Below, one piece after another: positions 32,034 to 43,884 of a DNA stretch of 64,000 nucleotides (its first letter is position 1; each line of letters starts with the position of its first letter). Source of the DNA: Amycolatopsis sp. NBC_01480 (GTDB taxonomy: Bacteria; Actinomycetota; Actinomycetes; Mycobacteriales; Pseudonocardiaceae); assembly GCF_036227205.1 (NCBI RefSeq), contig NZ_CP109442.1, positions 496,001-560,000 on the forward strand, read 5' to 3'. The notes beneath the pieces were generated by a model. It ran no database searches and had not been told where the DNA came from. It saw nothing but the letters and a program-made list of their open reading frames with translations. Both the position numbers and the translations under genes were made by a program.

Positions 32034-35000
32034 CGAACCGTGCTCCGGATCTGGCGGGCCGCCACCGAAAGGGTCGCGAGGTCGAGCCGCCCGGACCGGG
32101 TGATGTCGTCGAGGGCCACGCGCGCCCGCGACAGCCGTGACGCGTTGACCTTCTCCCACTGCGCGATCTTGTCGTCGGTCGGCAGGTCCTCGTCGCTGTG
32201 GCGCAAGGCATCCAGCGTGATGGCGCGCAGCGAGCCGTACACGTCGTCACGCAGTGAGAGCCGCGCGAGGGCGTGCCACCGGTTGCCGCGCTCCAGCGCG
32301 CTGATCTCGGTGAGCATCTTGTCGATGGCCAGGTGGTCGGACAGCGCGTAGTACAGGTCCGCGGTGTCCCCCGGGCGGTGCACGATGTCCAGGCCCACCT
32401 GCTGCTCGGCCAGCTCGGCGACCTCGACCACGTCGAGCAGGCCGTAACTGTGCAGCAGCAAGGCGATCCGCCTGGCCAGGTCGGCCGGCACGCCCTCGTC
32501 CACCAAGTCCTGCGCGCCCGCCTCGACGGACTCGCGCTCACGGCCGCGCAGCAGGTCGCCCAGCCGCGGGACCAGCTCGCCGAGCACCGGGCCGAACCGG
32601 TTGATCTCGGCCAGCGGCGCGAGCGGCTGCGGCCGGTTGGTCAGGAACCAGCGCGCGGCCCGGTCCAGCAGCCGCCGCGTCTCCAGCACCATCCGGTCGG
32701 CCACCTCGGTGGACACCACGTTGTCCAGCGCGTCGATCTCGGCCCACAGCTTCGGCAGGTCGTAGACGTGCGTGACCACGGCGTACGCGCGCACCGCGTC
32801 GGTGGCGGTCGCGTTCATCTCCTCCATCAGGCGGAAGACGAACGAGATGCCGCCGCCGTCGACCAGCTCGTTGGTCACCAGCGTGGTGATGATCTGGCGG
32901 CGCAGCGGGTGCTGCCCGATGGCGTCGGTGAACCGCTCGCGCAGCGGCTTCGGGAAGTACTCCGGCAGCCGGCGCGCGAACACCTCGGAATCGGGCAGCT
33001 CACTGGCCAGCAGCTCGTCCTTCAGGTCCAGCTTCACGTGCGCGAGCAGCGTCGCCAGCTCCGGCGAGCTGAGCCCCTCGCCGGCCTTGTCCAGCGCGCG
33101 GAACTCCGAATTGCTGGGCAGCGCCTCGAGTTTCCGGTCGAACGCGCCGGCCGCGACGAGCGCCGCGACCTGCCGCGCGTGCACCGAAACCATCGGCCCC
33201 GCGTGCGCGCGGCTGACGCCGAGCACCGCGTTCTGCCGGTAGTTGTCGGCCAGCACCAGGTCGGAGACCTCGTCGGTCATCTCCTCCAGCAGCTCGTTGC
33301 GCTGCGCCTGCTCCAGGCCGCCGGTGGCGACCAGGTGGTCGAGCAGGATCTTGATGTTGACCTCGTGGTCGGAGCAGTCGACGCCGGCCGAGTTGTCCAG
33401 CGCGTCGGTGTTGATCTTGCCGCCGGAGCGGGCGAACTCGATCCGGCCCAGCTGGGTCAGGCCGAGGTTGCCGCCCTCGCCGACCACCTTGGCGCGCAAC
33501 TGGTTCCCGTTCACGCGCAACGCGTCGTTGGCCTTGTCGCCGGCCGCCGCCTGCGATTCGGACTCCGCCTTGACGTACGTGCCGATGCCCCCGTTCCAGA
33601 GCAGCTCGACCGGGGCCAGCAGGATCGCCTGCATCAGGTCCATCGGAGCCATCGCGGTGACGTCGTCGCCGAGCCCCAGCGCTTCGCGCACCTGCGGGCT
33701 GACCGGGATCGTCTTGGCCGAGCGCGGGTAGATGCCGCCGCCCTCGCTGATCAGCGAGCGGTCGTAGTCGTCCCACGAGCTGCGCGGCAGGTCGAACAGC
33801 CGGCGCCGCTCGGCGAACGACGAGGCCGGGTCCGGGTTCGGGTCGAGGAACACGTGCATGTGGTTGAACGCGGCCACCAGGCGGATGTGCTCGGACAGCA
33901 GCATGCCGTTGCCGAACACGTCGCCCATCATGTCGCCGATGCCGACCACGGTGAAGTCCTCGGTCTGGGTGTCCTTGCCCAGCTCGCGGAAGTGCCGCTT
34001 CACGCTCTCCCACGCGCCCTTGGCGGTGATGCCCATGGCCTTGTGGTCGTAGCCGACGGAGCCGCCGGAGGCGAACGCGTCGCCGAGCCAGAAACCGTAC
34101 TGCGCGGACACCTCGTTCGCGATGTCGGAGAACTTCGCGGTGCCCTTGTCCGCCGCCACCACGAGGTAGCTGTCGTCCGCGTCGTGGCGCACCACGTCCG
34201 GCGCCGGGACCTCGCGGCCCTCGACCCGGTTGTCGGTCAGGTCGAGCAGGCCGGAGATGAACATCCGGTAGCAGGCGATGCCCTCGGCCAGCTGCGCGTC
34301 ACGGTCCAGGCCCGCGTCACCGGTCGCCGCCGGCGGCCGCTTCACCACGAAGCCGCCCTTCGCGCCCACCGGCACGATCACGGCGTTCTTCACCGCCTGC
34401 GCCTTGACCAGGCCGAGCACCTCGGTGCGGAAGTCCTCGCGGCGGTCGGACCAGCGCAGCCCGCCGCGGGCGACCTCGCCGAAGCGCAGGTGCACGCCCT
34501 CGACCCGCGGCGAGTACACGAAGATCTCGAACTTCGGCCGCGGCTCCGGCAGCTCCGGCACGCCGCTCGGGTCGAGCTTGATCGCCAGGTACGGCCGCGG
34601 GCCGCCTTCGGCGTCGGTCACGTGGTAGTTCGTGCGCAGCGTCGCGTTGATGACCGCCATCAGCCGGCGCAGGATGCGGTCCTCGTCGAGGCTGGTGACC
34701 TCGTCGATCATCGAGGTGATCTCGCTGACCAGCGTCTCCTCGCGCGTCGCACGGTCCACATCGGACAGTTGCGGGTCGCAGCGCGCCTCGAACAGGCGCA
34801 GCAGCCGGGTGGCCACCTCGGTGTGCTTGAGCACGGTGTTCTGGATGTAGGACTGGGAAAACGGGCTCCGCGCCTGCTGCAGGTAGCGCGAGTAGGCCCG
34901 CAGCACGGCGGCCTGGCGCCAGGTGAGCCCGGCGCGCAGCACCAGCCCGTTGAAGCCGTCCACCTCGGCGTCGCCCTGCCACGACGCGTGGAAGGCGTCC

Positions 35001-37012
35001 TGGAACCGTTCGCGCAACTCGGAAACCGCCACGTCGTTCGATTCGTCCAGCGCCTGCGGCTCGATGCGCAGGCCGAAGTCGTAGATCCAGCTGGCGCCAC
35101 CGTCCTCGCGGAACAGCTCGTACGGGCGCTCGTCGACGACCTCGACGCCCATGGCCTGCAGAACCGGCAGCACCTTCGAGAGCGTGACGCCCTCGCCGCG
35201 CAGGTAGAGCTTGAAGCGGCGCTCGCCAGGCTCGGCGTCGGCCGGCAGGTAGAACGACAGCGCGAGGTCGCCCTCGTCGTTGAGTGTGTCGAGGCGGCGC
35301 AGGTCGGCCAGCGCCTCCGCGGCGGTGAAGTCTTCCTTGTAGCCCTCCGGGAACACCGCGGCGAACCGCTGCCCCTGGTCGACCGCGGACTCCTCGCCCA
35401 TCATGCCGATCGGCTGGCCGTCGCCCGCGCGCTCGCGCCGCTCGGCCAGGATCGCCTCGACCATCCGGTCGTCCCAGCCGCGGACCACGGAGTTCAGCCG
35501 CTCCTGGATCCGCGTGGTGTCCGGGTCGACCTGGTGCGCCGGGTCGGTGTGCACGATGAAGTGCACCTGCGCCAGCACGGTCTCGCCGATCCGGGCGCTG
35601 TACTCGAGCTGGGTGCCTTCGAGTTCGTCGAGCAGCACCTCCTGCATCGCCAGCCGCGAGCGCGTGGTGTAGCGGTCGAGCGGCAGGTAGACCAGGCAGG
35701 AGTAGAAGCGGCCGTACGGGTCGCGGCGCAGGAACAGCCGCAGCCGGCGGCGGTCCGAAAGCGTGATCGCGCCCGTGGTGGTCGCGTACAGCGAATCGGT
35801 GTCCGCGGAGAACAGGTCCGCGCGCGGCCAGTTCTGCAGGACTTCCAGCATGCGCTGGCCGGAGAAGGACTCCATCGGGAAGCCGGCGCGGTGGATCGCC
35901 GCGCGCACGCGCTTGGACACCACCGGGATGTCGAGCACGTTCTCGTGCAGCGCGGTGGTGGTGAACATGCCGAGGAACCGGTGCTCGCCGGTCACGTTGC
36001 CGTGCTCGTCGAACGTCTTCACGCCGACGTAGTACGGGTACACCGGGCGGTACACCGTCGAGGGCGCGCTGGCCTGGGTGAGCACCAGCAGCAACGGCGA
36101 GAGCGCGTTCACCGAGCTGTCCGGGCCCGCGGTGAGGCCGCGCGCGGCGAGGCTGTCCTGGCGCAGCACGCCGAGGCCCGAGGCCAGCACGGCGCGCAGG
36201 GCGGGCTCGTCGGAGTCCGGGCTCGGGTTCTGCACCAGCTCGTACCGGCGATAGCCGATGAAGGTGAAGTGGCCGTCGGCGAGCCAGCGCAGCAGCCGGG
36301 CGCCCTCTTCGACCTCGTCCGCGGCCAGCTTCGGCGGCGCCTGCTCCAGGGATTCGGCCAGCGCGCAAGCGGTCTGGGCCATCTTGTCGGCGTCTTCGAC
36401 GACCTCGCGCACGTCGCCCAGCACCGAGGCGAGCCGGTTGTCCAGCTCCCGCGCCCGGTTCGGGTCGGTGACCAGGTCGATCTCGATGTACATCCACGAC
36501 TCGGCGGCCGACATCGCCGGCGGGTCGGCCGGGTCGGCGTCCGGGTGCAGGCCGATCAGCTCGCCGGTGAGGTCGCGGCTGACCACGACGATCGGGTGCA
36601 CGATGCGGTGCACCTGCACGCCGTCGCGCGCGAACTCGGCGGCGATGCTGTCGACGAGGTAAGGCATGTCGTCCGTGACCACCTGGACCACGGTCGCCTC
36701 GCGCGTCCAGCCGTCCTCGGCCGTCGACGGGTTGAGCAGCCGCACGGCGGGCCGCCCGGGGATGCGCTGCTTCGCGAGCTGAAGGTGCGAGCGGACCGCA
36801 CCGACCAGCGCGACCGGATCGTCGCCGACGATCTCCTCCGGCGGGATGTGCCGGTAGTACAGCCGGATCAGGTCACCGATCTCCGGCGCCTGCGCCGCCG
36901 CGGCGGCGATCAGCTCGTCGCGGCTCTGCTCGGGGCTGGTGGCGCGGCGCTGGCCGCCGGACCCGTGACCGACTTCGGTTCCGGGCTGGGACGAGACTCC
37001 CGTCGAGCTCAT
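32030..37012 (-). CDS. gdh: Large NAD-specific glutamate dehydrogenase
   Basis: A 1660-residue enzyme of the large NAD-GDH class (about 180 kDa), converting glutamate to 2-oxoglutarate and ammonia. The N-terminal ~650 residues hold ACT-like regulatory parts (e.g. VVQVVTDDMPYLVDSIAAEF). The catalytic core follows: RGGLRWSDRREDFRTEVLGL and VKNAVIVPVGAKGGFVVKRP at about 845-900 (substrate Lys and Gly-rich loop), and the dinucleotide-binding part GDMMGDVFGNGML near 1025. The long C-terminal helical region completes the usual length. The ATG has GGAGAG upstream. First gene of an operon with the thioesterase and Rv2474c-like genes. In mycobacteria the enzyme is restrained by GarA; garA is not in this window. 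Confidence 0.95.
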   Translation of the reverse strand: MSSTGVSSQPGTEVGHGSGGQRRATSPEQSRDELIAAAAAQAPEIGDLIRLYYRHIPPEEIVGDDPVALVGAVRSHLQLAKQRIPGRPAVRLLNPSTAEDGWTREATVVQVVTDDMPYLVDSIAAEFARDGVQVHRIVHPIVVVSRDLTGELIGLHPDADPADPPAMSAAESWMYIEIDLVTDPNRARELDNRLASVLGDVREVVEDADKMAQTACALAESLEQAPPKLAADEVEEGARLLRWLADGHFTFIGYRRYELVQNPSPDSDEPALRAVLASGLGVLRQDSLAARGLTAGPDSSVNALSPLLLVLTQASAPSTVYRPVYPYYVGVKTFDEHGNVTGEHRFLGMFTTTALHENVLDIPVVSKRVRAAIHRAGFPMESFSGQRMLEVLQNWPRADLFSADTDSLYATTTGAITLSDRRRLRLFLRRDPYGRFYSCLVYLPLDRYTTRSRLAMQEVLLDELEGTQLEYSARIGETVLAQVHFIVHTDPAHQVDPDTTRIQERLNSVVRGWDDRMVEAILAERRERAGDGQPIGMMGEESAVDQGQRFAAVFPEGYKEDFTAAEALADLRRLDTLNDEGDLALSFYLPADAEPGERRFKLYLRGEGVTLSKVLPVLQAMGVEVVDERPYELFREDGGASWIYDFGLRIEPQALDESNDVAVSELRERFQDAFHASWQGDAEVDGFNGLVLRAGLTWRQAAVLRAYSRYLQQARSPFSQSYIQNTVLKHTEVATRLLRLFEARCDPQLSDVDRATREETLVSEITSMIDEVTSLDEDRILRRLMAVINATLRTNYHVTDAEGGPRPYLAIKLDPSGVPELPEPRPKFEIFVYSPRVEGVHLRFGEVARGGLRWSDRREDFRTEVLGLVKAQAVKNAVIVPVGAKGGFVVKRPPAATGDAGLDRDAQLAEGIACYRMFISGLLDLTDNRVEGREVPAPDVVRHDADDSYLVVAADKGTAKFSDIANEVSAQYGFWLGDAFASGGSVGYDHKAMGITAKGAWESVKRHFRELGKDTQTEDFTVVGIGDMMGDVFGNGMLLSEHIRLVAAFNHMHVFLDPNPDPASSFAERRRLFDLPRSSWDDYDRSLISEGGGIYPRSAKTIPVSPQVREALGLGDDVTAMAPMDLMQAILLAPVELLWNGGIGTYVKAESESQAAAGDKANDALRVNGNQLRAKVVGEGGNLGLTQLGRIEFARSGGKINTDALDNSAGVDCSDHEVNIKILLDHLVATGGLEQAQRNELLEEMTDEVSDLVLADNYRQNAVLGVSRAHAGPMVSVHARQVAALVAAGAFDRKLEALPSNSEFRALDKAGEGLSSPELATLLAHVKLDLKDELLASELPDSEVFARRLPEYFPKPLRERFTDAIGQHPLRRQIITTLVTNELVDGGGISFVFRLMEEMNATATDAVRAYAVVTHVYDLPKLWAEIDALDNVVSTEVADRMVLETRRLLDRAARWFLTNRPQPLAPLAEINRFGPVLGELVPRLGDLLRGRERESVEAGAQDLVDEGVPADLARRIALLLHSYGLLDVVEVAELAEQQVGLDIVHRPGDTADLYYALSDHLAIDKMLTEISALERGNRWHALARLSLRDDVYGSLRAITLDALRHSDEDLPTDDKIAQWEKVNASRLSRARVALDDITRSGRLDLATLSVAARQIRSTVR

Positions 37013-37411
37013 TGAGGCAACTCTCCACTGTGCGAAAGATCCGCGAAGCCCAAGACTGCGCGAGATCGAGACCAGTCCGTCACCACATCGTGCCGGACCA
37101 CCCCACCCTAATCCGCCGCGATCGGGCGCTTCACCAAGACCGGCGGGTTGGTTTGCCCTTGTCCGGACGGGCTATAACGCCTGATCGGTCAAGCTACCGG
37201 CGAGTCCGTGACACCCGTTCACCCGCCGAACCCCTTGGCACATCCGGTGCCCGCTCGCCGCGGCCGGTGACGGGGCGGCTTCGTGATCGGTTCAGTCAGA
37301 ACCGGCCCGCGTCACCCGATCACCGAGACCGCAAAAGGTTGCCTCCGCGCACTGCGAGGATTCCCACACCGAATTCGCCCGGACCGGTTGCCGGGCCGGC
37401 CCGGTCGAGGG
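37013..37411. other. 399-bp gap upstream of gdh, promoter region
   Basis: No gene was seen. On the gdh strand a TTATAG sits near 37173-37178 and a TTGACC lies 11 bp upstream of it, too close for a normal sigma-70 pair, so no promoter is called. Next to the end of the 870-residue gene, GACCGG/CCGGTC (37382-37406) with an inner CCGGGCC/GGCCCGG core could form its terminator. Confidence 0.4.
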
Positions 37412-40024
37412 TCAGTCGACGGACCCGTTCCGCTTCCCGTCCCGCCCGGCCGAGTGGCCGTTCATCGGGCGCTGCTGCCCGTTTTCGTCGCGCGAGCCCA
37501 GCTTTTTCACCAGCGCGGCGGCACTGGCCGTGCCGGCCTGGTGCTCGGCCAGCGCCCGCGCCAGCAGTTCGGCGAGCCCCGCGTCCGGCGGCGGCTCGTC
37601 CTCCGCGATCGCCCGGGCGTAGCTCTCCGGGAACGGCTGCGAGGTGGGCGTCCAGCTGTCGAAGTCCTCGAGCGGGTCGAGGGACGGCGGCATCCGCAGC
37701 CGCGGCAGCCACGGCTCCGCGGCGGCTTCCTCTTCGGTCAGCTCGGGCCGGGGCGGCGGTGCGAGGTCGGGGCGCTCCCGCTTCCACGGCGGATCGGCCT
37801 CGGCGGCCGGCGTGACTGCTGCGGCCTGGGTTTCGGGAACGGGTTCGGCCGTGCGCTCGGCTTCTTCGCGTGGGCCGGACTCGTCCGCCCGGCGACGGCC
37901 GCCACCGGAACCACCCGAGCCGGAAATGCCGAGCCGGTCCAGAACCGACCGCGCGGCCACGGAGCCGTGCTCGGAGTCGTGCCGGGTCTTGCGCCCGCTC
38001 TGGACTTCGCGCCGGGCCCGTTCCTCACGCGCCCACTCATCGCTTTCCCAGAGCGGCGCGGCGGTCTGGTCGGCGGGCGCCGGGGCCAGCGCCAGCTCCG
38101 GCAGGATGTCCGACAGGTCCGGCATCGCCAGCGACAACCGTGCCGGCTCGGGCTTGCGCGCCGGGGTTTCGACGACCGGTGCTTCGACAGCTGGTGCCGG
38201 TGCTTCGGCCGGGGTTTCCACCGGTGGCTCAACGGGTTCGGGTGCGGCGGCCACCTCGGGCCGCCGGAACGGCTTGACCCAGCCCGGCAACGCGGCGGGC
38301 TTGGCCGCAGCCGCACGCCGGGCGGCCACGTCTTCCTGACGCCGCCGTCCGCCACCGGTCTCCGCGACCTCACCAGTGCGTTCCACGGGCCGCTGCGGGC
38401 TTTCCGGCCGCCGCTCGACGCCACTGGCCGCCCGCCGGTCCGCGTCCTCCTGGCGCCGTTTGCCGCCGGACGACCGGTTCTCGACCGGCTGCGATTCCCT
38501 TGCCGCAGCGGGCTTTTCCCGCGGTTCGACGACCGGCTCCGGTTTCCGCGCGACGGGCTCGGCCTGGCGCGGCGAAACCGGCGCGTCCGGCCGGTCGCGG
38601 ATCACCGGGATGATCGCGGTCTGCTCGACCTCGCGCTCCCCGGCCGTCCGCCCGAAGGACCAGGACGGCGTGACGCGCTCCGGCTCCGCGGGCGCCGGCG
38701 GTTCGGCCGGCGCCTCCGGCACCGATCCCGCGGCGGTGAAGTACGCGGTTTCGACGGCCGGTTCGGGAGCGGGCCGGGGCTTTTTCTCGCGGATCAGCTC
38801 GGCCGGCCGCATGAACGTCGTGGTGTCGTCGTCCCGCAAGGGTTCCACCGCGATCGGCACCGGGCGCGACGGCGGCGCGGCCAGCACGTCGTCGAGGTCG
38901 ACGGCCGCGAGGGTGTCCGCGCCGAATTCGCCCGCGAGCAGACCGCAGGCCTGCCGCCGAGAACGTGAGTGCAGGTGCTCCGCGGCGCGCGAACGGTGCA
39001 GGCACGCGATGGCCTCTTCCGCCCGGCCGAAGCGTTCCTCGATCTGCGAAAGCTCGAGCCACAACCGCGCGGTGACGGCGTGCAGGCCGTGCCGCTCGGT
39101 GCTCGCGACGGCCTCGCGCACGAGTTCCGTCGCCGCTTCGCCCGCGCCGGCGGGCAGGTGGATCCTGGTCGCCACGGCCAGCCGGAGCCAGCTCGCGGGC
39201 GCGACCCCCGCGGCGCGCACCGGCTCCGCGAGCGTCGGCTGCGCGATCTCCAGCGCCATCTCCGCGTCGCCGCGGTCCAGCAGCGTGCTCACCAGTTGCA
39301 GCACGAGCCGGACGCGGACCAGGCCGCCGTCGTCCTCGGGCCGGTCCATCTTCTCCAGGAAGCCGAGCCCGGTGCGGGCGGCGTCGGCGGCCGCGGTGAG
39401 GTCGCCGTGCCGGCGGCGGTGCGCCGCGGTTCCGTTGCGCAGCAACGCCCGCACGAGCAGCCGGGTGTCGGAGTCGAGCGAATCGTCGTGCTGCACCAAG
39501 CGATCGGCCTCGACGAGCACCCGGTCCAGCTCCGCCTTGCGGCCGAACTGCGCCAGGCAGCCCACCAGGTGGCACAGCGCCTCCGCGCGGTGCACCGGCG
39601 AGACCACCGGGTCCGACAGAACCGGGCGCAGCGCGGCGATCCCGGTCAACGGCGTGCCGAGGCTGCGCGCGCACACCGCGAGATCGATCCGCAGCCGCGC
39701 GGCGATGTCGCCGTACCCGGCGTGCTCGGCTGCGCGCAGGGCGGCGACCGCGCGGCCGACCGTCGAAGGCCGGGAGCCGATCCGCACGCGCGCCGAGACC
39801 ACCAGGCTCTCCGCGCGGATCCACTGCTCGTCCGCCCCGGCGGACTCGGCGAGCGCGGCGGCGCGCTCCCCGAGCACCAGAGCCAATTCCGGGGCGCGCA
39901 GGTGCAGCGCGTCCGCCCGTTCGATCAGCCGCCCGACCGCGGAAAGGGTCCCGCCCGGAGCAACGGCGGAGCGCCCGCCCACGACTGCGGGCGAGCTCGA
40001 CCGGTTGTGCCTGCTGGCTTCCAC
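37412..40024 (-). CDS. Helical-repeat protein with long disordered C-terminal half (870 aa)
   Basis: Residues about 25-370 are a run of paired helices of TPR-like type (RADALHLRAPELALVLGERAAALAE, HLVGCLAQFGRKAELDRVLVEADRL, ARLWLELSQIEERFGRAEEAIACL). Residues about 390-740 are rich in Pro, Glu, Arg and Ala, predicted disordered, with repeated blocks such as GGKRRQED and GGGRRRQED. The last 120 residues regain order (ESYARAIAEDEPPPDAGLAELLARAL). No enzyme motif, signal peptide or membrane helix. GTG 40024 lies 18 bp after the ettA stop, so it is the second gene of that operon. It may be an adaptor, but its partner is unknown; not part of the mycobacterial order as I recall it. Confidence 0.85.
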   Translation of the reverse strand: MEASRHNRSSSPAVVGGRSAVAPGGTLSAVGRLIERADALHLRAPELALVLGERAAALAESAGADEQWIRAESLVVSARVRIGSRPSTVGRAVAALRAAEHAGYGDIAARLRIDLAVCARSLGTPLTGIAALRPVLSDPVVSPVHRAEALCHLVGCLAQFGRKAELDRVLVEADRLVQHDDSLDSDTRLLVRALLRNGTAAHRRRHGDLTAAADAARTGLGFLEKMDRPEDDGGLVRVRLVLQLVSTLLDRGDAEMALEIAQPTLAEPVRAAGVAPASWLRLAVATRIHLPAGAGEAATELVREAVASTERHGLHAVTARLWLELSQIEERFGRAEEAIACLHRSRAAEHLHSRSRRQACGLLAGEFGADTLAAVDLDDVLAAPPSRPVPIAVEPLRDDDTTTFMRPAELIREKKPRPAPEPAVETAYFTAAGSVPEAPAEPPAPAEPERVTPSWSFGRTAGEREVEQTAIIPVIRDRPDAPVSPRQAEPVARKPEPVVEPREKPAAARESQPVENRSSGGKRRQEDADRRAASGVERRPESPQRPVERTGEVAETGGGRRRQEDVAARRAAAAKPAALPGWVKPFRRPEVAAAPEPVEPPVETPAEAPAPAVEAPVVETPARKPEPARLSLAMPDLSDILPELALAPAPADQTAAPLWESDEWAREERARREVQSGRKTRHDSEHGSVAARSVLDRLGISGSGGSGGGRRRADESGPREEAERTAEPVPETQAAAVTPAAEADPPWKRERPDLAPPPRPELTEEEAAAEPWLPRLRMPPSLDPLEDFDSWTPTSQPFPESYARAIAEDEPPPDAGLAELLARALAEHQAGTASAAALVKKLGSRDENGQQRPMNGHSAGRDGKRNGSVD

Positions 40025-40041
40025 GCGGGACCCCGCCCCCT

Positions 40042-41718
<1,677 letters not shown>

Positions 41719-41823
41719 GCCAGCGATCGTAGAGTGGCCCGTTCCGCGCCTCGACGGCGGTCACCGTGGTACTACCGACGGTCACGCCCAGATCACGCGG
41801 ACGGCATCACCGCCCGGCGTGTC

Positions 41824-43842
41824 TCACTCGACTCGCTTGCCGTCGGCGAGGTTCTTGAGCATCGCGTTGTACGCCGCGAGTTCCTCGCCGCCCGTGGTCT
41901 CCTCGCGCCGGTCCTTGCGCTTGGCCTCGCGCTCGTCGGCGCGCGCCCACTGCACCAGCAGCGCGATCAGCACCAGCAGCACGGGCACCTCGCCCGACGC
42001 CCACGCGATGCCGCCGCCGAGGCGCTGGTCGGTGAGCAGGTCGCCGACCCACGGCAGGCGCAGCTGCGAGTAGAAGAGCTGGCCGATCACGTTCTGCATG
42101 TTCATCAGGATCACGCCGAAGAACGCGTGGAACGGCATGGCGGCGAACATCATGCCGAGCCGGCCGATCGGCGGGATCCGCCGCGGCGCCTGGTCGACGC
42201 CGATCACCGGCCAGTAGAAGACGTAGCCGGCGAGCAGGAAGTGCGCGTTCATCGCCAGGTGCGCCCAGTGGTAGTTCAGCGCGGAGTCGAACAGGCCGGA
42301 GAAGTACAGCGCGTAGAACGAGCCGACGAACAGCAGCAGCGCGACGATCGGGTGCGTCAGGAACCGCGAGACGGGCGAGTGCACGGCCGCCAGGAGCCAC
42401 TCTCGCGGCCCCGGAGGCGCGTCGCGGCCCGCGACCGGCAGTGCCCGCAACGCGAGCGTCACGGGGCCGCCCAGCACCAGCAGCACCGGCGCGACCATGG
42501 ACAGCATCATGTGGCCGCCCATGTGCACGCTGAACATCGCCGGCGAGTAGCGGCCGATGCCCGAGGACGTCGCGAGCAGGATCACCAGGCAGCCGCCCAG
42601 CCACGCGACGATCCGGCCGACCGGCCAGGCGTCGCCGCGCTTGCGCAGCCGCCACACGCCCGCCAGGTAGAGCCCGGCCAGCACGATCGCGGCGGTCCCG
42701 TAAACGAGGTCGAAACGCCAGTCGGTGAGCAGGCGCCAGAACGTCGGGGCGCCGTCGAGGTTGTAGCCGATCAGCAGCTCGGTGGTGGAGGGCTGGGTGA
42801 CCGCGTCGGCCGGCGGCGGCGTGCGCGCCAGGCCTGAGGCGAGGCCGATCGTGACGAACATGATCAGCACTTCGACCGCGGCGAGCCGCAGCAGCTGGCT
42901 GCCGCCCTGCCCGTTCACCAGACCGGCGACGCCGCGGCGGCGCTGCTGGTGGCCGAATACGCCGAGCAGCAGCAGCGCGACCGTCTTCGCGACGACGAGC
43001 AGGCCGTAGTCGGTGGTCAGCAGATCGCCGAGGTTGATCCGCACCAGCGCGTTGATCACGCCGGAGATCGCCATCACGATCCAGCAGACCAGCGCCATCC
43101 GGGAAAACCGGGTCGCGGCGACCGTCAGGTGGTTGCCGCGGCGCCAGCCGAGAGCGAGCAACGCGACCAGCCCGCCGACCCACAGCGCGGCGGCGACCAG
43201 GTGGAACAGCAGGCTGTTGGTGGCCATGTCGTGCGAGCCGCCGCTCGCGGAGTGGCCGGTGACCGCGACCGGGACCAGCCCGGCGACCGCGACGAAGAAC
43301 AGCACCGTCGTCCAGCCCCAGGTCAGCACGAGCCGGCAGCCGAGGGCGAGCAGGACCGCGATCAGCGCCGTCCACAGCCAGGCCTTCGGCTGCTCGATCG
43401 CGTCGACCAGGTCCAGGAGTGTCTGGGGCGAAAGGACTTCCCCGAACGGCTTGCCCGCGCCGTCGGCGGCGGTGAACGCCACCGAGAGCAGCGCGGCGGC
43501 GAACCAGACCCACGCGGCGATGCCCGCGGTGCGCACCGCGGCGTACCCCTCGGGCCCGAGCGTGCCGGACTTCTGCGGGGGCACCAGGAACGCGGCCAGC
43601 AGCAGCGCGCCGATGCAGACGACCGACGCGGCCTCCGAGAGCACCCGCACGACCGTGATGCCGTAGCGGGTGACGAGCCCGGGGTCGGGCAGCCCCGCGA
43701 TGAGATAGCCGGCCCCACCGGTGAGGGCGACCAGTCCCACCGCGATGAGGGCGGCCAGGACCACCCCGACCGACAGCAGCGGCAGCACGCTCGCCCGGCG
43801 CTGGGCAGGCACTTCCGGTTTCGTCACGGCATCCGAGGGCAC
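41824..43842 (-). CDS. CopD-CtaG fusion: copper import/cytochrome oxidase assembly membrane protein
   Basis: A 672-residue polytopic membrane protein with about 14-16 hydrophobic helices. The first half (to about residue 340) fits the copper resistance D family, including LLFHLVAAALWVGGLVALL with a conserved His. The second half (from about 400) fits the CtaG (Caa3_CtaG) family: FSVHMGGHMMLSMVAPVLLVLGGP carries the typical HMxxHM-like His cluster, followed by NYHWAHLAMNAHFLLAGYVFYWP. It probably handles copper for cytochrome oxidase maturation. The C-terminal tail is charged (REAKRKDRREE). GTG 43842 gives the longest form; GTG at codon 6 is possible. Not obviously in an operon. Confidence 0.88.
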   Translation of the reverse strand: MPSDAVTKPEVPAQRRASVLPLLSVGVVLAALIAVGLVALTGGAGYLIAGLPDPGLVTRYGITVVRVLSEAASVVCIGALLLAAFLVPPQKSGTLGPEGYAAVRTAGIAAWVWFAAALLSVAFTAADGAGKPFGEVLSPQTLLDLVDAIEQPKAWLWTALIAVLLALGCRLVLTWGWTTVLFFVAVAGLVPVAVTGHSASGGSHDMATNSLLFHLVAAALWVGGLVALLALGWRRGNHLTVAATRFSRMALVCWIVMAISGVINALVRINLGDLLTTDYGLLVVAKTVALLLLGVFGHQQRRRGVAGLVNGQGGSQLLRLAAVEVLIMFVTIGLASGLARTPPPADAVTQPSTTELLIGYNLDGAPTFWRLLTDWRFDLVYGTAAIVLAGLYLAGVWRLRKRGDAWPVGRIVAWLGGCLVILLATSSGIGRYSPAMFSVHMGGHMMLSMVAPVLLVLGGPVTLALRALPVAGRDAPPGPREWLLAAVHSPVSRFLTHPIVALLLFVGSFYALYFSGLFDSALNYHWAHLAMNAHFLLAGYVFYWPVIGVDQAPRRIPPIGRLGMMFAAMPFHAFFGVILMNMQNVIGQLFYSQLRLPWVGDLLTDQRLGGGIAWASGEVPVLLVLIALLVQWARADEREAKRKDRREETTGGEELAAYNAMLKNLADGKRVE

Positions 43843-43884
43843 CTCACGAGACTAGGCCGGGCCGCTTTCCCGCGGAACGGGGGC

